Assembly (NCBI RefSeq): GCF_001282625.1
Contig: NZ_CTEJ01000002.1
Coordinates: 312,501 to 376,500, forward strand
DNA length: 64,000 nt
Origin: Lascolabacillus massiliensis
Lineage (GTDB): Bacteria; Bacteroidota; Bacteroidia; Bacteroidales; Dysgonomonadaceae
Direction: 5' to 3'
This document shows, piece after piece, positions 25,992 to 36,307 of this stretch (position 1 is the stretch's first letter; every line of letters starts with the position of its first letter). Both the position numbers and the translations under genes were made by a program. The notes beneath the pieces were generated by a model. It was not told the DNA's origin, did not search any database, and saw only the letters and a program-made list of their open reading frames with translations.

Positions 25992-26699
25992 ATGAAAATT
26001 GAAATATGGAGCGATGTGATGTGCCCGTTTTGTTACATCGGCAAAAGAAATTTTGAGACTGCCCTTGAGCAGTTCAGCAATAAGAACGGAATTGAGGTGG
26101 AGTGGAAGAGTTTTCAGCTGGATCCTTCGTTACCGGAGGTTCAGGACTCAAACTATACCGATTATCTTATGGTGAGTAAGGGGTTGGGCAGACCGCAGGT
26201 TGAGGGTATGCTGAATAATGTTACTCAGATGGCGAAGGGCGTGGGACTGGAATATGATTTCGACAGAGCGGTTATGGTTAACTCGTTTAAGGCTCACAGG
26301 GTGCTTCAGCTTGCTAAAATGCGTGGACTGGGTGATGCTGCTGAGGAGCGTCTGTTCAGGGCTTTTTTTACTGAGGGAAGGAATATTGCTGATGATGATA
26401 CGTTGCTGGAACTGGGTAAGGAGGCGGGACTTAACGAGACTGAAATAAGGAGCTCGCTGAGTGATGAGAGGTATTCAGATATGGTGAGACAGGATATTCA
26501 GGAGGCGCGAGCTATTGGTGTTACAGGTGTTCCGTTTTTCGTGTTTAACCGTAAGTATGCTGTTTCTGGCGCTCAACCGCCTCAGGCGTTCCTGCAGACG
26601 CTGGAGAAAGCTTATGAGGAATGGAGGGAGGCTAATCCAGAAATCAAGATTGAGGTTACAAAGGGTCAGAGCTGCTCAATCGACGGGGTTTGTGATTAA
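25992..26699 (+). CDS. DsbA-family (FrnE-like) thioredoxin-fold oxidoreductase
   Basis: A 235-residue cytoplasmic protein. The active-site C11-P-F-C14 follows the first strand (IEIWSDVMCPFC), then a helical insertion, and the cis-Pro loop appears as G-V-T-G-V-P-F-F near residue 178. This is the FrnE/DSBA-like group, which performs thiol-disulfide exchange or isomerisation; no signal peptide is present. A C-terminal Cys pair (SCSIDGVC) is extra and could be a second redox site. It is a single gene, convergent with the deacetylase. A weak hairpin with a T-run follows (26706-26740). Confidence 0.9.
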   Translation: MKIEIWSDVMCPFCYIGKRNFETALEQFSNKNGIEVEWKSFQLDPSLPEVQDSNYTDYLMVSKGLGRPQVEGMLNNVTQMAKGVGLEYDFDRAVMVNSFKAHRVLQLAKMRGLGDAAEERLFRAFFTEGRNIADDDTLLELGKEAGLNETEIRSSLSDERYSDMVRQDIQEARAIGVTGVPFFVFNRKYAVSGAQPPQAFLQTLEKAYEEWREANPEIKIEVTKGQSCSIDGVCD

Positions 26700-26739
26700 G
26701 CTGAAAAGCCTGTTTATAATTGCTGTAGACAGACTTTTT

Positions 26740-27621
26740 TTATTCTGTAATAAACTCCTCATGGAGGGCTTTTGCTACGATTATATCGTTACGCTTTTCT
26801 GAAATGTATGATGCGATGTTCTGTACATTGTCGATCCATATCTCGTTGGCTGGATCTGTAGCGTACTTGCAAATGGCGTCGAGGGTTGAGAGATAGGTGG
26901 TCTGATCGCCTTTGACATCCATTTCGTGACCAACCAGTATCAGCCATTTGCCGGTTCTTTTTGCAAACTCGATCATTCGTTTTACTTCCCTGAACGACAT
27001 GCCATCCATGTTCATTCCAAGGAGATGGGCCATATCGCATATCATAGGGTCGTTTGGTCCTTCATCAAGCCATCCCCTGCCGGTCTGGAACATTGTGGCT
27101 ACAAGAGGTACATAGCTCTTTGTCTCTATTCCACTGCCAACAAATGTTTGTCCGCACGGATATGCAAACGAAACCGGAAGAACACCCAGCGAGTCCCTGA
27201 TTATTTCACTTGCGGCCTCCAGTTCGTCCCTCATTCTGTCAAGCGTGAAGTACTCCAGCTCATAGCCCATGGTCCAAGTGAAATTACCTGTGCAGGGATG
27301 CGAAAGGGTGTGGTTTCCAATTTCGTGACCGTTGGCTGCAGCCCTTCTCCACTTTTCTGTCCTACCAATGATATTTTGTGTGGATACATAGAACGTTCCT
27401 TTCACTCCATACTTGTCGAATAGTGGAATTCCTTTATCTATCTGGGAGTTGCGACCATCATCGAAAGTTAAACTCAGTCCCATTTTCTTACCCTCAGGCC
27501 ACTCAAACGAACTATTATACTCTCTCTCTTTATACCTGTCAGAAAAGATATTAAAAAACAAGAGTGCTAATACTGCAGTTACAGCAGCAGCCAATACTAT
27601 ATTGTAATATTGTCGCATCAC
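26740..27621 (-). CDS. Membrane-anchored polysaccharide deacetylase
   Basis: A 293-residue protein with an N-terminal membrane anchor (YNIVLAAAVTAVLALLFFNI) and a NodB-type carbohydrate esterase 4 domain. The metal and catalytic motifs are TFD54-D55-G-R (motif 1) and G-H-E-I-G-N-H104-T-L-S-H108-P (motif 2). FAYPCG represents motif 3, and ILVGHEMD near 230 is motif 5. It removes N-acetyl or O-acetyl groups from peptidoglycan, chitin-like or surface polysaccharide in the periplasm; the substrate is not determined. It stands alone. Confidence 0.88.
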   Translation of the reverse strand: MMRQYYNIVLAAAVTAVLALLFFNIFSDRYKEREYNSSFEWPEGKKMGLSLTFDDGRNSQIDKGIPLFDKYGVKGTFYVSTQNIIGRTEKWRRAAANGHEIGNHTLSHPCTGNFTWTMGYELEYFTLDRMRDELEAASEIIRDSLGVLPVSFAYPCGQTFVGSGIETKSYVPLVATMFQTGRGWLDEGPNDPMICDMAHLLGMNMDGMSFREVKRMIEFAKRTGKWLILVGHEMDVKGDQTTYLSTLDAICKYATDPANEIWIDNVQNIASYISEKRNDIIVAKALHEEFITE

Positions 27622-27777
27622 AATTGAACTTATTGATTTGTACCGATATACCTCTTTATTCTATATGAACACCTCTAATACACAAATGTATATTAACTAA
27701 GCAGGATATTTTGTTAATATTGATATTATTTATATTTTATAGTGATAGTATATATAAAATTAGGAGATTTTAAACTG

Positions 27778-28206
27778 TTAAGGATACTTTACTTCCCACT
27801 TCATATCCCGAAGGTCATTCACATTGAGGGTATATAACTTGATATGGTTTTTCTGTGCATCCTCCCACCTAACATCGGGATTTTCAAGATATTCAGCATC
27901 GTATACATATATGTACACATATCCACCGGTCTGCTCAAGTGTCTGCTCCCAACACTGTAGTTTTATGCCAATTTTAACTTTTATTGTCTCACCTGGCTCT
28001 ATCATGAAGTCATCTTTATAATTTTCATTTGTAGGGTTAAAATTAAAGAAATCTTTCTTCAGAGTGCTTACAGCATATATGGATTTGGCACTGTTATTTT
28101 TGATATAAATGGTATTTGTACAATCATCAAACCCATGGTTACAGGAAATCAGACCGGTAAGTATTAGTGCAAACAGTACGTAAAGGGCATTTTTTTTAGT
28201 TTTCAT
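27778..28206 (-). CDS. Small lipoprotein of unknown function
   Basis: A 142-residue lipoprotein (signal NALYVLFALILTGLISC). The mature part is beta-rich, with DDFMIEPGETIKVKIGIKLQ suggesting an immunoglobulin-like fold, and two Cys residues near the N-terminus (C22 lipidated, C28). I do not recognise the family. It is divergent from the SusCD locus, with about 290 bp between. Confidence 0.65.
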   Translation of the reverse strand: MKTKKNALYVLFALILTGLISCNHGFDDCTNTIYIKNNSAKSIYAVSTLKKDFFNFNPTNENYKDDFMIEPGETIKVKIGIKLQCWEQTLEQTGGYVYIYVYDAEYLENPDVRWEDAQKNHIKLYTLNVNDLRDMKWEVKYP

Positions 28207-28519
28207 CGTGGAATTTTTAATTTAATTCTTATAATAGTATATAATTAATTAATAGCATTTTATATTCTACTTTGTTTTTTGACATTTCAAATTCATCTAT
28301 TTTAAATGTTAAACGTCTAATTTTTCTTTATTTATAACATGTTTTTTCTATAATTTTGTGATCGATTTAACACAAAAGAAGTGAAAATCATTGAATAAAC
28401 CAAATTATAATGCGCAATACAACTGAATAACCCATATTAAAAAACTTACAATTGTCAAAAAATCAGGTTCTAATCTAATATATTAATTACAAACATTGAA
28501 AAAAGTAAAATGCGATTTT
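28207..28519 (+). promoter_or_regulatory. Promoter region of the first SusCD locus
   Basis: An AT-rich divergent gap. TAATTTTG at 28351-28358 fits TAnnTTTG and would give a leader of about 150 bases before susC. No regulator gene is adjacent, so control must come from elsewhere. No RNA motif was recognised in the leader. Confidence 0.4.
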
Positions 28520-31500
28520 ATGAGTAAAATTAAAACTTTGAAAACACCTAAAATTATTGCTTTATGTGTTGCGGTTTCATTGTTCTCAATGAATACGGTA
28601 GCACGCAGCAGTAATTCTTCGGCTGTTGATGTTCAGTCTGTACAACAAAACAGAAGACCTATTTCGGGCGTTGTTGTTGATGGTAATAACGATCCTCTAC
28701 CGGGTGTCACCGTAATGGTTCCAAGCCGGCAGGGAGGAGTGATTACTGATGTTGATGGCGCTTACACTATAGAAGCTGCCACTGGTGAAGAACTACGTTT
28801 TCAGTTTCTGGGAATGAAAACTGTAACGATTGAGGTTGGTTCAGGTACAATTTACAATGTACAGCTACTCGAGGATGTTGAGATGCTGGACGAGGTAACT
28901 GTAACTGCATTTGCCACACAGAAGAAAGAGAGTGTGGTTTCATCAATTGAAACCATCAGTCCTTCCGAACTAAAGGTTCCTTCAAGTAACCTTACAACAG
29001 CACTGGCCGGTCGTCTTGCCGGTGTAATCTCTTACCAGAGAAGTGGTGAGCCGGGTGCTGATAACGCTCAGTTCTTTGTGCGTGGTGTTACAACTTTTGG
29101 TTACGCAAGCAGTCCACTTATCCTTCTTGATGGCTTTGAAGTTGACGCAAATGCACTGGCACGCGTTGACCCTGACAACATTGCATCGTTCTCCGTATTA
29201 AAGGATGCTACCTCGGCAGCTCTTTACGGATCAAAGGGTGCTAACGGTGTTATCATGGTAACAACCAAAAAAGGTCAGGCAGGTGCGCCAAAGATCTCTT
29301 TCAGGGTAGAAGGGCGACTTTCTACTCCTACCAAGGTTCAGAAAACTGTTGATGGTATAACTTATATGAACCTGTACAACCAGGCACAGTTTAATGACAA
29401 CCCTCTGTTGGAGCCTTATTACAATGCTCAGAAGATTCAGAATACCATGGAAGGGCTAAATGAGTATGCCTACCCAAATATCAACTGGTATGACGAGATG
29501 TTTAATTCTAATGCCTTCAACCAGTATTACAACTTTAATGTTTCGGGCGGGGGTTCAGTAGTAAGATACTACCTTGCTGTTTCATACAATAAGGAGGAGG
29601 GTATCCTGAAAAACAACCGTCTGAACAACTTTAAGAACAATATTGATATCGACAGATTTAACATATTGGCAAACATCACTATGGACCTGACGCCAACTAC
29701 TGTCTTTGATATCAATATGAACTCTATTTTTGAGAATTATACAGGACCACTTGACAATACTGATGATGTATTCAAGAGTGTTATGAACTCTAACCCTGTT
29801 GAGTTCCCTAAGTTCTATCTGCCAGATGAGGATCACGCATATGTGAAGCACACTCTTTTCGGATCTGACGCTACAGGTTCTATGATGAACCCTTTTGCAC
29901 AGATGGTTAGAGGTTACAAGGATGGATCTACTGGTAGAATTACTTCACAGTTCTCACTGGATCAGAACCTGGATGCGCTTACAGAAGGTTTGATGGCAAG
30001 AGGTAAGGTTTCTATCAAGAGTGATTCTTATCACGAAAGCAAGAGAAGCTACACTCCTTATCTGTATAATATCAAGAACTATGATGCATTTAATGACACT
30101 TATGTACTTCAGGAAGTTCGCAGGGGTACTGACGCTCTTGGTGATCCTGAACAGTGGAGAGATGGTGTATTCAGACTTTATCTTGAGGGTGGTTTAACCT
30201 ATGCCCGCAGATTTGCCGGTGTGCATGATGTGAGCGGTCTTCTTATCTATACTCAGGAGGAGATCAAGAACACAAGTGGTAATCCCGGATCTATTCAGCG
30301 TACGCTTCCACAGCGACTACAGGGTATGAGAGCAAGGTTTAACTATGGTTTCGACGACAGGTATCTTGCTGAGATGAGTTTAACCTATACCGGTTCTGAG
30401 AAGTTTGCAAGCGATCACCGCTGGGGTATCTTCCCTGCTATGGGTGTTGGTTATATTCTTTCTAACGAGTCGTACTGGGAGCCATTGCAGGACGTTATGC
30501 CAATGTTCAAGCTAAAATACTCTCTTGGTATGGTGGGTAACGACCAGATTGCCGGTCCTGAGGACAGATTCTTCTTCCTTTCTGATATCGACCCGGGTTC
30601 ATGGGGTTACAGATGGGGACGCAATTTCAACTCAAGCTATGGTGGCTTCAACATTAACAGATATGCAAACCCACAGATTACATGGGAAATTGCTGTAAAA
30701 CAGAATGTTGGTTTTGAAATGGACCTGTTCAAAAACAGAGCTCTGAAAGTTATTGTTGAGTACTTTACTGAAAATCGTGAGCAGATCTATCAGGCAAGGG
30801 CTAACTTACCTGAGACAATGGGTCTTACCAGCAACGTGTATGGTAACGTGGGTGAGGTAAAAAGTGCCGGTTGGGATGGATCTATCGACCTAAACCACTC
30901 ATTCAACAAGGATCTTTGGATAAGCGGCCGCTTTAACTTTACATATGCACACAACGAAATAATTGAGAATGAAGAACCTGAATATCGTTGGTCATATCTG
31001 AGCAATATTGGCTGGCCTATCAACACATGGAAAGGTTATATTGCAGAGCGTCTGTTTATTGACGAAGCTGACGTGGCTAACTCACCAAGACAGGAACTTG
31101 GAGGTATTGTACGTGCAGGTGATATCAAGTATAAGGATATTAACGGTGACGGTAGAGTAAACTCTGACGACCAGGTGCATATCGGTTATCCTATTGTACC
31201 GGAAATCACTTATGGTTTTGGTCTTTCAGGAGGATATAAGAACTTCGACTTGTCATTCTTTATGCAGGGACAGGACAGGGTTTCTTTCTTTATAAATCCT
31301 AATAACATTGCTCCTTTTGTTGAACAGCGCAATGCTATGCAGTATATCGCTGACGACCACTGGAATCCTAACAACCCGGTTGCTAAGGCTTTCTGGCCAA
31401 GACTTTCTGCTTCTTATAACGACAATAACAACGTTTCCAACTCTACATGGTGGATCCGTAACGGTCGTTTCCTACGTATGAAGAATGCTGAGCTTGGTTA

Positions 31501-31678
31501 TACATTGCCTAAGAATTTCTTCCCAAGCACAGGTATTGAAAGCTTGAGACTATATCTTGCTGGTCAGAACCTGTTTAACTTGTCGGATTTCAAATTATGG
31601 GATCCTGAAATGGGTGGTGAAGGGTTTAATTATCCTCTTCAGAAGGTTTACAGTGTTGGTTTAACTGTTTCATTTTAA
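28520..31678 (+). CDS. SusC/RagA TonB-dependent glycan transporter
   Basis: About 1052 residues from ATG 28520; a TTG eight codons earlier is a weaker option. It has a signal peptide (IIALCVAVSLFSMNTVA), a CarboxypepD_reg-like domain (ISGVVVDGNNDPLPGVTVMV), a plug with the family SusC signature (FSVLKDATSAALYGSKGANG), and a 22-strand barrel ending in S-V-G-L-T-V-S-F. There is no STN signalling domain, unlike the second SusC at 54.9 kb. It imports oligosaccharides with the SusD downstream, which is 27 bp away. The gene is intact. Confidence 0.95.
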   Translation: MSKIKTLKTPKIIALCVAVSLFSMNTVARSSNSSAVDVQSVQQNRRPISGVVVDGNNDPLPGVTVMVPSRQGGVITDVDGAYTIEAATGEELRFQFLGMKTVTIEVGSGTIYNVQLLEDVEMLDEVTVTAFATQKKESVVSSIETISPSELKVPSSNLTTALAGRLAGVISYQRSGEPGADNAQFFVRGVTTFGYASSPLILLDGFEVDANALARVDPDNIASFSVLKDATSAALYGSKGANGVIMVTTKKGQAGAPKISFRVEGRLSTPTKVQKTVDGITYMNLYNQAQFNDNPLLEPYYNAQKIQNTMEGLNEYAYPNINWYDEMFNSNAFNQYYNFNVSGGGSVVRYYLAVSYNKEEGILKNNRLNNFKNNIDIDRFNILANITMDLTPTTVFDINMNSIFENYTGPLDNTDDVFKSVMNSNPVEFPKFYLPDEDHAYVKHTLFGSDATGSMMNPFAQMVRGYKDGSTGRITSQFSLDQNLDALTEGLMARGKVSIKSDSYHESKRSYTPYLYNIKNYDAFNDTYVLQEVRRGTDALGDPEQWRDGVFRLYLEGGLTYARRFAGVHDVSGLLIYTQEEIKNTSGNPGSIQRTLPQRLQGMRARFNYGFDDRYLAEMSLTYTGSEKFASDHRWGIFPAMGVGYILSNESYWEPLQDVMPMFKLKYSLGMVGNDQIAGPEDRFFFLSDIDPGSWGYRWGRNFNSSYGGFNINRYANPQITWEIAVKQNVGFEMDLFKNRALKVIVEYFTENREQIYQARANLPETMGLTSNVYGNVGEVKSAGWDGSIDLNHSFNKDLWISGRFNFTYAHNEIIENEEPEYRWSYLSNIGWPINTWKGYIAERLFIDEADVANSPRQELGGIVRAGDIKYKDINGDGRVNSDDQVHIGYPIVPEITYGFGLSGGYKNFDLSFFMQGQDRVSFFINPNNIAPFVEQRNAMQYIADDHWNPNNPVAKAFWPRLSASYNDNNNVSNSTWWIRNGRFLRMKNAELGYTLPKNFFPSTGIESLRLYLAGQNLFNLSDFKLWDPEMGGEGFNYPLQKVYSVGLTVSF

Positions 31679-31705
31679 CCATAAAGATTTAAAGTTTAAT
31701 AGATT

Positions 31706-33646
31706 ATGAAATATAAAATATTTACAATTTGTTTAATAGGCATATCGATGCTCTTCACGGGGTGCGATTTCCTTGACGTTGTGCCCGATAACACAGTGGA
31801 GGTTGGGAGTCTCTTCGAAAACAGGGATAAGGCTCTGAATGCTCTCTCTACCTGCTACAGATATATGCCTAATTACGAAAAGATACATGAGTCCATGTCA
31901 CTTGCAGGAGATGAGTGGCTTGGTCGTCTCGACAGTGATTATGCAAATAACAGAGGTATAAACCGTGGTATTAAATTGATGCGCGGACTGAATAACTCTA
32001 ATGATCCTATACTTAACTACTGGGCAGGTGGAGGCGGTGCAAATAGTCTTTACGAAGGTATCAGGGTATGTAATATCTTTCTGCAGAATATTGAAGATGT
32101 GCCTGACCTGACTCCAAGGGAGAAGAAGGACTGGATTGCACAGGTTAAGATTCTTAAGGCTTATTATCACTATTATCTTACTCGTCTTTATGGACCAATC
32201 GTTATTGCTGATGAGAATCTTGAACCATATTCAAGTGTGGAGGATGTAAGACAGGAAAGACAATCCATAGACTCTTGCTTTAATTATGTTGTTGGCCTTA
32301 TAGATGAGGTACTTACCGAAGGTGATCTTTCTATCTCAAGAGATGCTTCTTTCCTTGGTCAGGTTGATCAGCAGATTGCTAAGGCTATCAAGGCTGAGGT
32401 ACTGCTTACAAGAGCAAGTCCGCTTTTCAATGGCAACTCTGAGTTCTATAGTAACTTCAAGGGTATTAATGGTGAGCTGCTCTTCCCGATGCAGTATGAC
32501 GAATCTAAATGGAAAGATGCACTTGACGCAATAACTGAAGCTATTGAAATTGCTGAAGCAAACGGTAAGAAGCTTTATGAATACAAGGGTACTCCTAAAT
32601 TCTGGGATGTTGATAATTTCGCTACTTCAGAAATCATTCAGTATGCTTATAATGAAAGATTCTCAATTGTTGAGCCTTGGAATGATGAGGTAATTTGGGG
32701 TTATTCAGGACTTGATTATGAAGGTCAGGGTGGTTTTGCTCATGCAACTAATATGCGTTCGGTTGCCGACCCAACACAGGCTGGTTATGCTTGGCAGTGG
32801 CTGGGGGCTGACTACAGAATGGTAGAGCGTTTCTATTCAAAGAATGGTGTTCCAATTGAGGATGACATTACTTATGAATATGATGGCAGACTGGAAATTA
32901 CTACTGTTCCTAATGATACTTATCATAAGGGTTATATGCAGGATGGTGAGAAAACTATCAAACTTCATCTTAACAGAGAGCCTCGCTTTTATGCATGGCT
33001 GGCTGTTGACCGCAGTATCTGGCGTACTCATGACATCGCAAATGATGTAAAGATGCGTTATAACGAGTTCCCCGGCGGTAGAGGTGCTCATCATACGACC
33101 GACTTCTACTGGACTGGTGTTGGTGTTAAGAAGCTTGTGCATCCTGAATCCGGAACCGGCCACTGGGCACGTGTGGTGAAATATCCTTATCCGATATTTA
33201 GGCTTTCCGACCTCTATCTGATGTATGCTGAAGCATATAATGAGCTTAACGGTCCCGGCCAGCCTGCATACGATGCTCTTAACAAAATCAGAAGAAGAGC
33301 TGGTCTGCCTGATATAGAGGATGTATGGAGTGATCCATCAATAGTAAGAAACGTTGGCAAACATACAACCAAGGAGGGTCTTCGCGACATTATACATACT
33401 GAGCGCTCAATCGAGCTTAGCTTCGAAGGAAAACGCTACTTTGATGTAACAAGATGGAAAGAGGCCGGAAGATATTTCAACTCTCCGGTGAAAGGATGGA
33501 ACACTACAGGTGTTGACCCTGAACAGTTCTATATCCTTATGACCTTACAAAACCGTGTTTGGCAAACGCCTCGTGATTATTTAATGCCAATTCCATTGTG
33601 GGATTTGAACAGAAATCCAAACTTAGTACAAAATCCGGGATGGTAA
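31706..33646 (+). CDS. SusD/RagB-family glycan-binding lipoprotein
   Basis: A 646-residue lipoprotein (signal ends LFTGC) that pairs with the upstream SusC as the lid of the transporter. TPR-like helices (DKALNALSTCYRYM, KILKAYYHYYLTRLYGPI), the late FRLSDLYLMYAEAYNEL helix, the RSIELSFEGKRYFDVTRW motif and the PIPLWDLNRNPNLVQNPGW ending are all present. It is somewhat longer than most SusD proteins; the extra length lies in loops. Co-transcribed with susC and the two following lipoprotein genes. Confidence 0.95.
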   Translation: MKYKIFTICLIGISMLFTGCDFLDVVPDNTVEVGSLFENRDKALNALSTCYRYMPNYEKIHESMSLAGDEWLGRLDSDYANNRGINRGIKLMRGLNNSNDPILNYWAGGGGANSLYEGIRVCNIFLQNIEDVPDLTPREKKDWIAQVKILKAYYHYYLTRLYGPIVIADENLEPYSSVEDVRQERQSIDSCFNYVVGLIDEVLTEGDLSISRDASFLGQVDQQIAKAIKAEVLLTRASPLFNGNSEFYSNFKGINGELLFPMQYDESKWKDALDAITEAIEIAEANGKKLYEYKGTPKFWDVDNFATSEIIQYAYNERFSIVEPWNDEVIWGYSGLDYEGQGGFAHATNMRSVADPTQAGYAWQWLGADYRMVERFYSKNGVPIEDDITYEYDGRLEITTVPNDTYHKGYMQDGEKTIKLHLNREPRFYAWLAVDRSIWRTHDIANDVKMRYNEFPGGRGAHHTTDFYWTGVGVKKLVHPESGTGHWARVVKYPYPIFRLSDLYLMYAEAYNELNGPGQPAYDALNKIRRRAGLPDIEDVWSDPSIVRNVGKHTTKEGLRDIIHTERSIELSFEGKRYFDVTRWKEAGRYFNSPVKGWNTTGVDPEQFYILMTLQNRVWQTPRDYLMPIPLWDLNRNPNLVQNPGW

Positions 33647-33671
33647 AACAGCACAAATAAAATATAACAAT

Positions 33672-35009
33672 ATGAAATATATTTATAACATAACAATACT
33701 TTTTGTCCTGGCATTGCTGCCACTCTTGAATAGTTGCCAGGATGAAGCTACCAGTGGTGATATGACTCCGCCTGCTCAGATAAAGGATGTGCAGTTTACA
33801 CCGCTGAATGGTGGTGGTTACTTTACTTACACAATTCCAGAAGATGAGGACTTCCTCTATGTTAGGGGGGAATATCAGATTGATAATGGAGAGGTAATTT
33901 CAAAGACAAGCAGTGTTTATGCTGACACTCTTTTTATTGAAGGTCTTGGTAGTGTAAAGGAATATCAGGTGAAGCTGTTCTCTGTTGACAGAGATAATAA
34001 TCACTCTGAACCGGTTGTAATGAATGTTACTCCTCTTATTCCTACAACTGCTGCTATCCTTGAGACTGTAACTGTACAGCCTGGATTCTCTTCTCTTGTG
34101 GTTGACTGGACCAATGATCAGCAGCTTACTGTACAGATTTTAGTTAACGTGAAAGTTGGAGATAAGGATGTGAATCAGATCTACTCTTCAAACCTGAAGA
34201 AGGACCGATTTGTAATCGAGAACCTGACAGGTGTTCCTCATACTGTAAGTGTACACATCAAAGACACATATGGTAATGAGACTGAAGCAGTGGATTTCGG
34301 TCAGATCACCCCGCTTATCGATGCTCCAATTTCTAAGGATCAGTGGGCATTCTTGCGCGATCAGCTTCTGTATGGCAACAAGTGGGATTACAGCAGTGAT
34401 GATAATCCATTTAATCAAAGACCGTTCCCTGAGTATGACAGACTTTACCAGAATGACAGTTTGAAGAATGCTCCTATGTCGCACGTGGAAGGGCGTATCG
34501 AGAAATTCTGGGATAATGAGTATGACTATGAGCCTGTACTTAACCTGAACTACTTCAACACAGGTCAGATAGGTTATCCTTTCTCTTACTACATTGATAT
34601 GGGTAGAGAGATCAAAGCAAGCCGCTTCAAAATCTGGCAGCGTAATGCATGGGGCATGCTTTACACCGGTGAGAATGTTGAGATCTTCGAGATCTGGGTA
34701 AGTAACGACCAGGACGCTTCTGATGGTATTCTTGATGATTGGGAATATGTTGGCAGATATCGTATAGTGAAACCGGCTTCTGTTATTGAAGCAAATAATG
34801 AGGCAAGAGCAGGACATGAATTTATGTTCTATCCTGACAACCCACGTTTCACTAAGAACTTCCGTTATCTCCGCTTTAAAGCAATCAAGCAGTTTGGCAA
34901 CGGTAACTCAGGATGTATGTCAGAGATTACCCTGTTCGGAACTGAAGCTGACGGCTCAATTATTGAGGATGATAAAGTGCTTACAGGACCAATCCCCGGA
35001 TGGGAGTAA
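33672..35009 (+). CDS. DUF4959/DUF5126/DUF5000-type surface lipoprotein
   Basis: A 445-residue lipoprotein (signal ends LLNSC). The first ~110 residues are fibronectin-like (PPAQIKDVQFTPLNGGGYFT; DUF4959). A second beta domain follows (TVTVQPGFSSLVVDW; DUF5126). The C-terminal ~190 residues are discoidin-like (DUF5000), with FSYYIDMGREIKASRFKIWQ and LRFKAIKQFGNGNSGCMSEI. Such proteins bind glycan at the cell surface next to SusCD; no catalytic residues are expected. It lies between susD and a related lipoprotein gene. Confidence 0.87.
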   Translation: MKYIYNITILFVLALLPLLNSCQDEATSGDMTPPAQIKDVQFTPLNGGGYFTYTIPEDEDFLYVRGEYQIDNGEVISKTSSVYADTLFIEGLGSVKEYQVKLFSVDRDNNHSEPVVMNVTPLIPTTAAILETVTVQPGFSSLVVDWTNDQQLTVQILVNVKVGDKDVNQIYSSNLKKDRFVIENLTGVPHTVSVHIKDTYGNETEAVDFGQITPLIDAPISKDQWAFLRDQLLYGNKWDYSSDDNPFNQRPFPEYDRLYQNDSLKNAPMSHVEGRIEKFWDNEYDYEPVLNLNYFNTGQIGYPFSYYIDMGREIKASRFKIWQRNAWGMLYTGENVEIFEIWVSNDQDASDGILDDWEYVGRYRIVKPASVIEANNEARAGHEFMFYPDNPRFTKNFRYLRFKAIKQFGNGNSGCMSEITLFGTEADGSIIEDDKVLTGPIPGWE

Positions 35010-35021
35010 CATTATAAAAAT

Positions 35022-36224
35022 ATGATAAATATGAAACTAAGATATATACTTACCCTATTATTGATTTCCATGATTGGCTTTTATGCCTGTGAAAGCATGG
35101 ATGATAATTACAAGCAATATCTCGGAGAATACAACTACTCCGGAAAGATTGACAGTCTGAGAGTGTACCCGGGCTACGAGAGAGTAATTCTTGCCTGGGA
35201 CAATCCAAGAGATCAGAAGAGTAAAAAGATTAAAATTATTTACGGAGCTGATCAGACAGAGATAGTTTATGATCAGCTGGTTGACTCGGTATCGATTGAT
35301 GGACTTGCAGCAGGTACCGGTTATGAGTTTACTGTTTATACAATGGATAATAATGGCAACTTATCGGTTCCAACATCAGTAACTGCATTCCCTATATCGG
35401 CAGAGTTTGTTGAGTCGCTTACACCTCCAACCATTGTTGTTGAGTCTAAAAACAATGAGCAGGTTCTCTCTTTTATCGGTTTATCGAATATTATGATGAG
35501 ATTCTCAGGTAAAATCAACTATGCGGTTGAAGGACCAAACGGTTTTGATGCAGAAGGTGTAATTGATATCACAGATCAGGTAATTAAAACAAACCCATCT
35601 ACAGGTTCTGTTGAGTACGTTACCTTCAACGATCTTTCAATTCCTGTTGCTGACCTGGGATTGCCTGTTGAGTTCCTGCCTCCTGGACCTTACAAGTTTA
35701 CATACGAAACCACCGTATGGCCAATCATGAGTAATCTTGTTTCAATTGACGAGATAACACTTGGCAGAGAGGCTAACATTGAGGTGCAGCCTGTTATTAT
35801 CAACATAACTGCTCTTGGTGGTGAGGTATCTGACCAGTTTAACACCGGTGGAGGTGAAGGTATTGCCATGTTGGTTGACGGAAATATTAAATCCAAATAT
35901 CTGACTGGTAACAGCAGAACTCCATGGATGATGTTCAGGACTAATGAACCGGCAATTGTGACACGCTACGAGATGACTTCAGGTAATGATGCTCCTGAGC
36001 GTGACCCGAAATCATGGAGACTAGAGGCTTCTAATGATGGTGAAAACTGGGTAGTTCTTGACGAACGCAGGAACATAACATTCCCTGGAAGAGAAAGTAC
36101 TCAGAGGTTTGAAGTTGAAAACGATGAGTTATATCAGTACTACAAGCTGCAGATTACTGAGAACAATGGTAGCAACCTGTTCCAGCTGTCAGAGTGGACG
36201 TTGTTTGGACCGAAGCTCAAGTAG
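35022..36224 (+). CDS. DUF4998 lipoprotein with C-terminal discoidin domain
   Basis: About 400 residues (ATG 35022 or 35031). It has a lipoprotein signal ending FYAC, a fibronectin-like DUF4998 domain (SLRVYPGYERVILAWDNPRD), a middle beta domain, and a C-terminal F5/8-type C domain with SRTPWMMFRTNEPAIVTRYE, DPKSWRLEASNDGENWVVLD and YYKLQITENNGSNLFQLSEW. It probably binds glycan on the surface. It is the last gene of the four-gene SusCD unit and ends before a strong terminator. No glycoside hydrolase is encoded in this locus, so degradation must be done by enzymes encoded elsewhere. Confidence 0.87.
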   Translation: MINMKLRYILTLLLISMIGFYACESMDDNYKQYLGEYNYSGKIDSLRVYPGYERVILAWDNPRDQKSKKIKIIYGADQTEIVYDQLVDSVSIDGLAAGTGYEFTVYTMDNNGNLSVPTSVTAFPISAEFVESLTPPTIVVESKNNEQVLSFIGLSNIMMRFSGKINYAVEGPNGFDAEGVIDITDQVIKTNPSTGSVEYVTFNDLSIPVADLGLPVEFLPPGPYKFTYETTVWPIMSNLVSIDEITLGREANIEVQPVIINITALGGEVSDQFNTGGGEGIAMLVDGNIKSKYLTGNSRTPWMMFRTNEPAIVTRYEMTSGNDAPERDPKSWRLEASNDGENWVVLDERRNITFPGRESTQRFEVENDELYQYYKLQITENNGSNLFQLSEWTLFGPKLK

Positions 36225-36247
36225 ATTGATTTAATGATACCATTCTT

Positions 36248-36294
36248 ATAAAAAAATCAGGGATAGCAATTAAGTTATCCCTGATTTATTTTTA
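36248..36294 (+). terminator. Bidirectional rho-independent terminator
   Basis: A perfect 12-bp stem (36254-36265 with 36276-36287) with a 10-base loop, A-rich on the left and T-rich on the right. It separates the SusCD unit from the convergent metallopeptidase gene. Confidence 0.88.
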
Positions 36295-36307
36295 TATGAT
36301 AATACTG

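Noticed and set aside
34188..34817. 209-codon frame on the - strand
   Set aside because: It lies entirely antisense to a well-supported lipoprotein gene and shows no domain-like composition.
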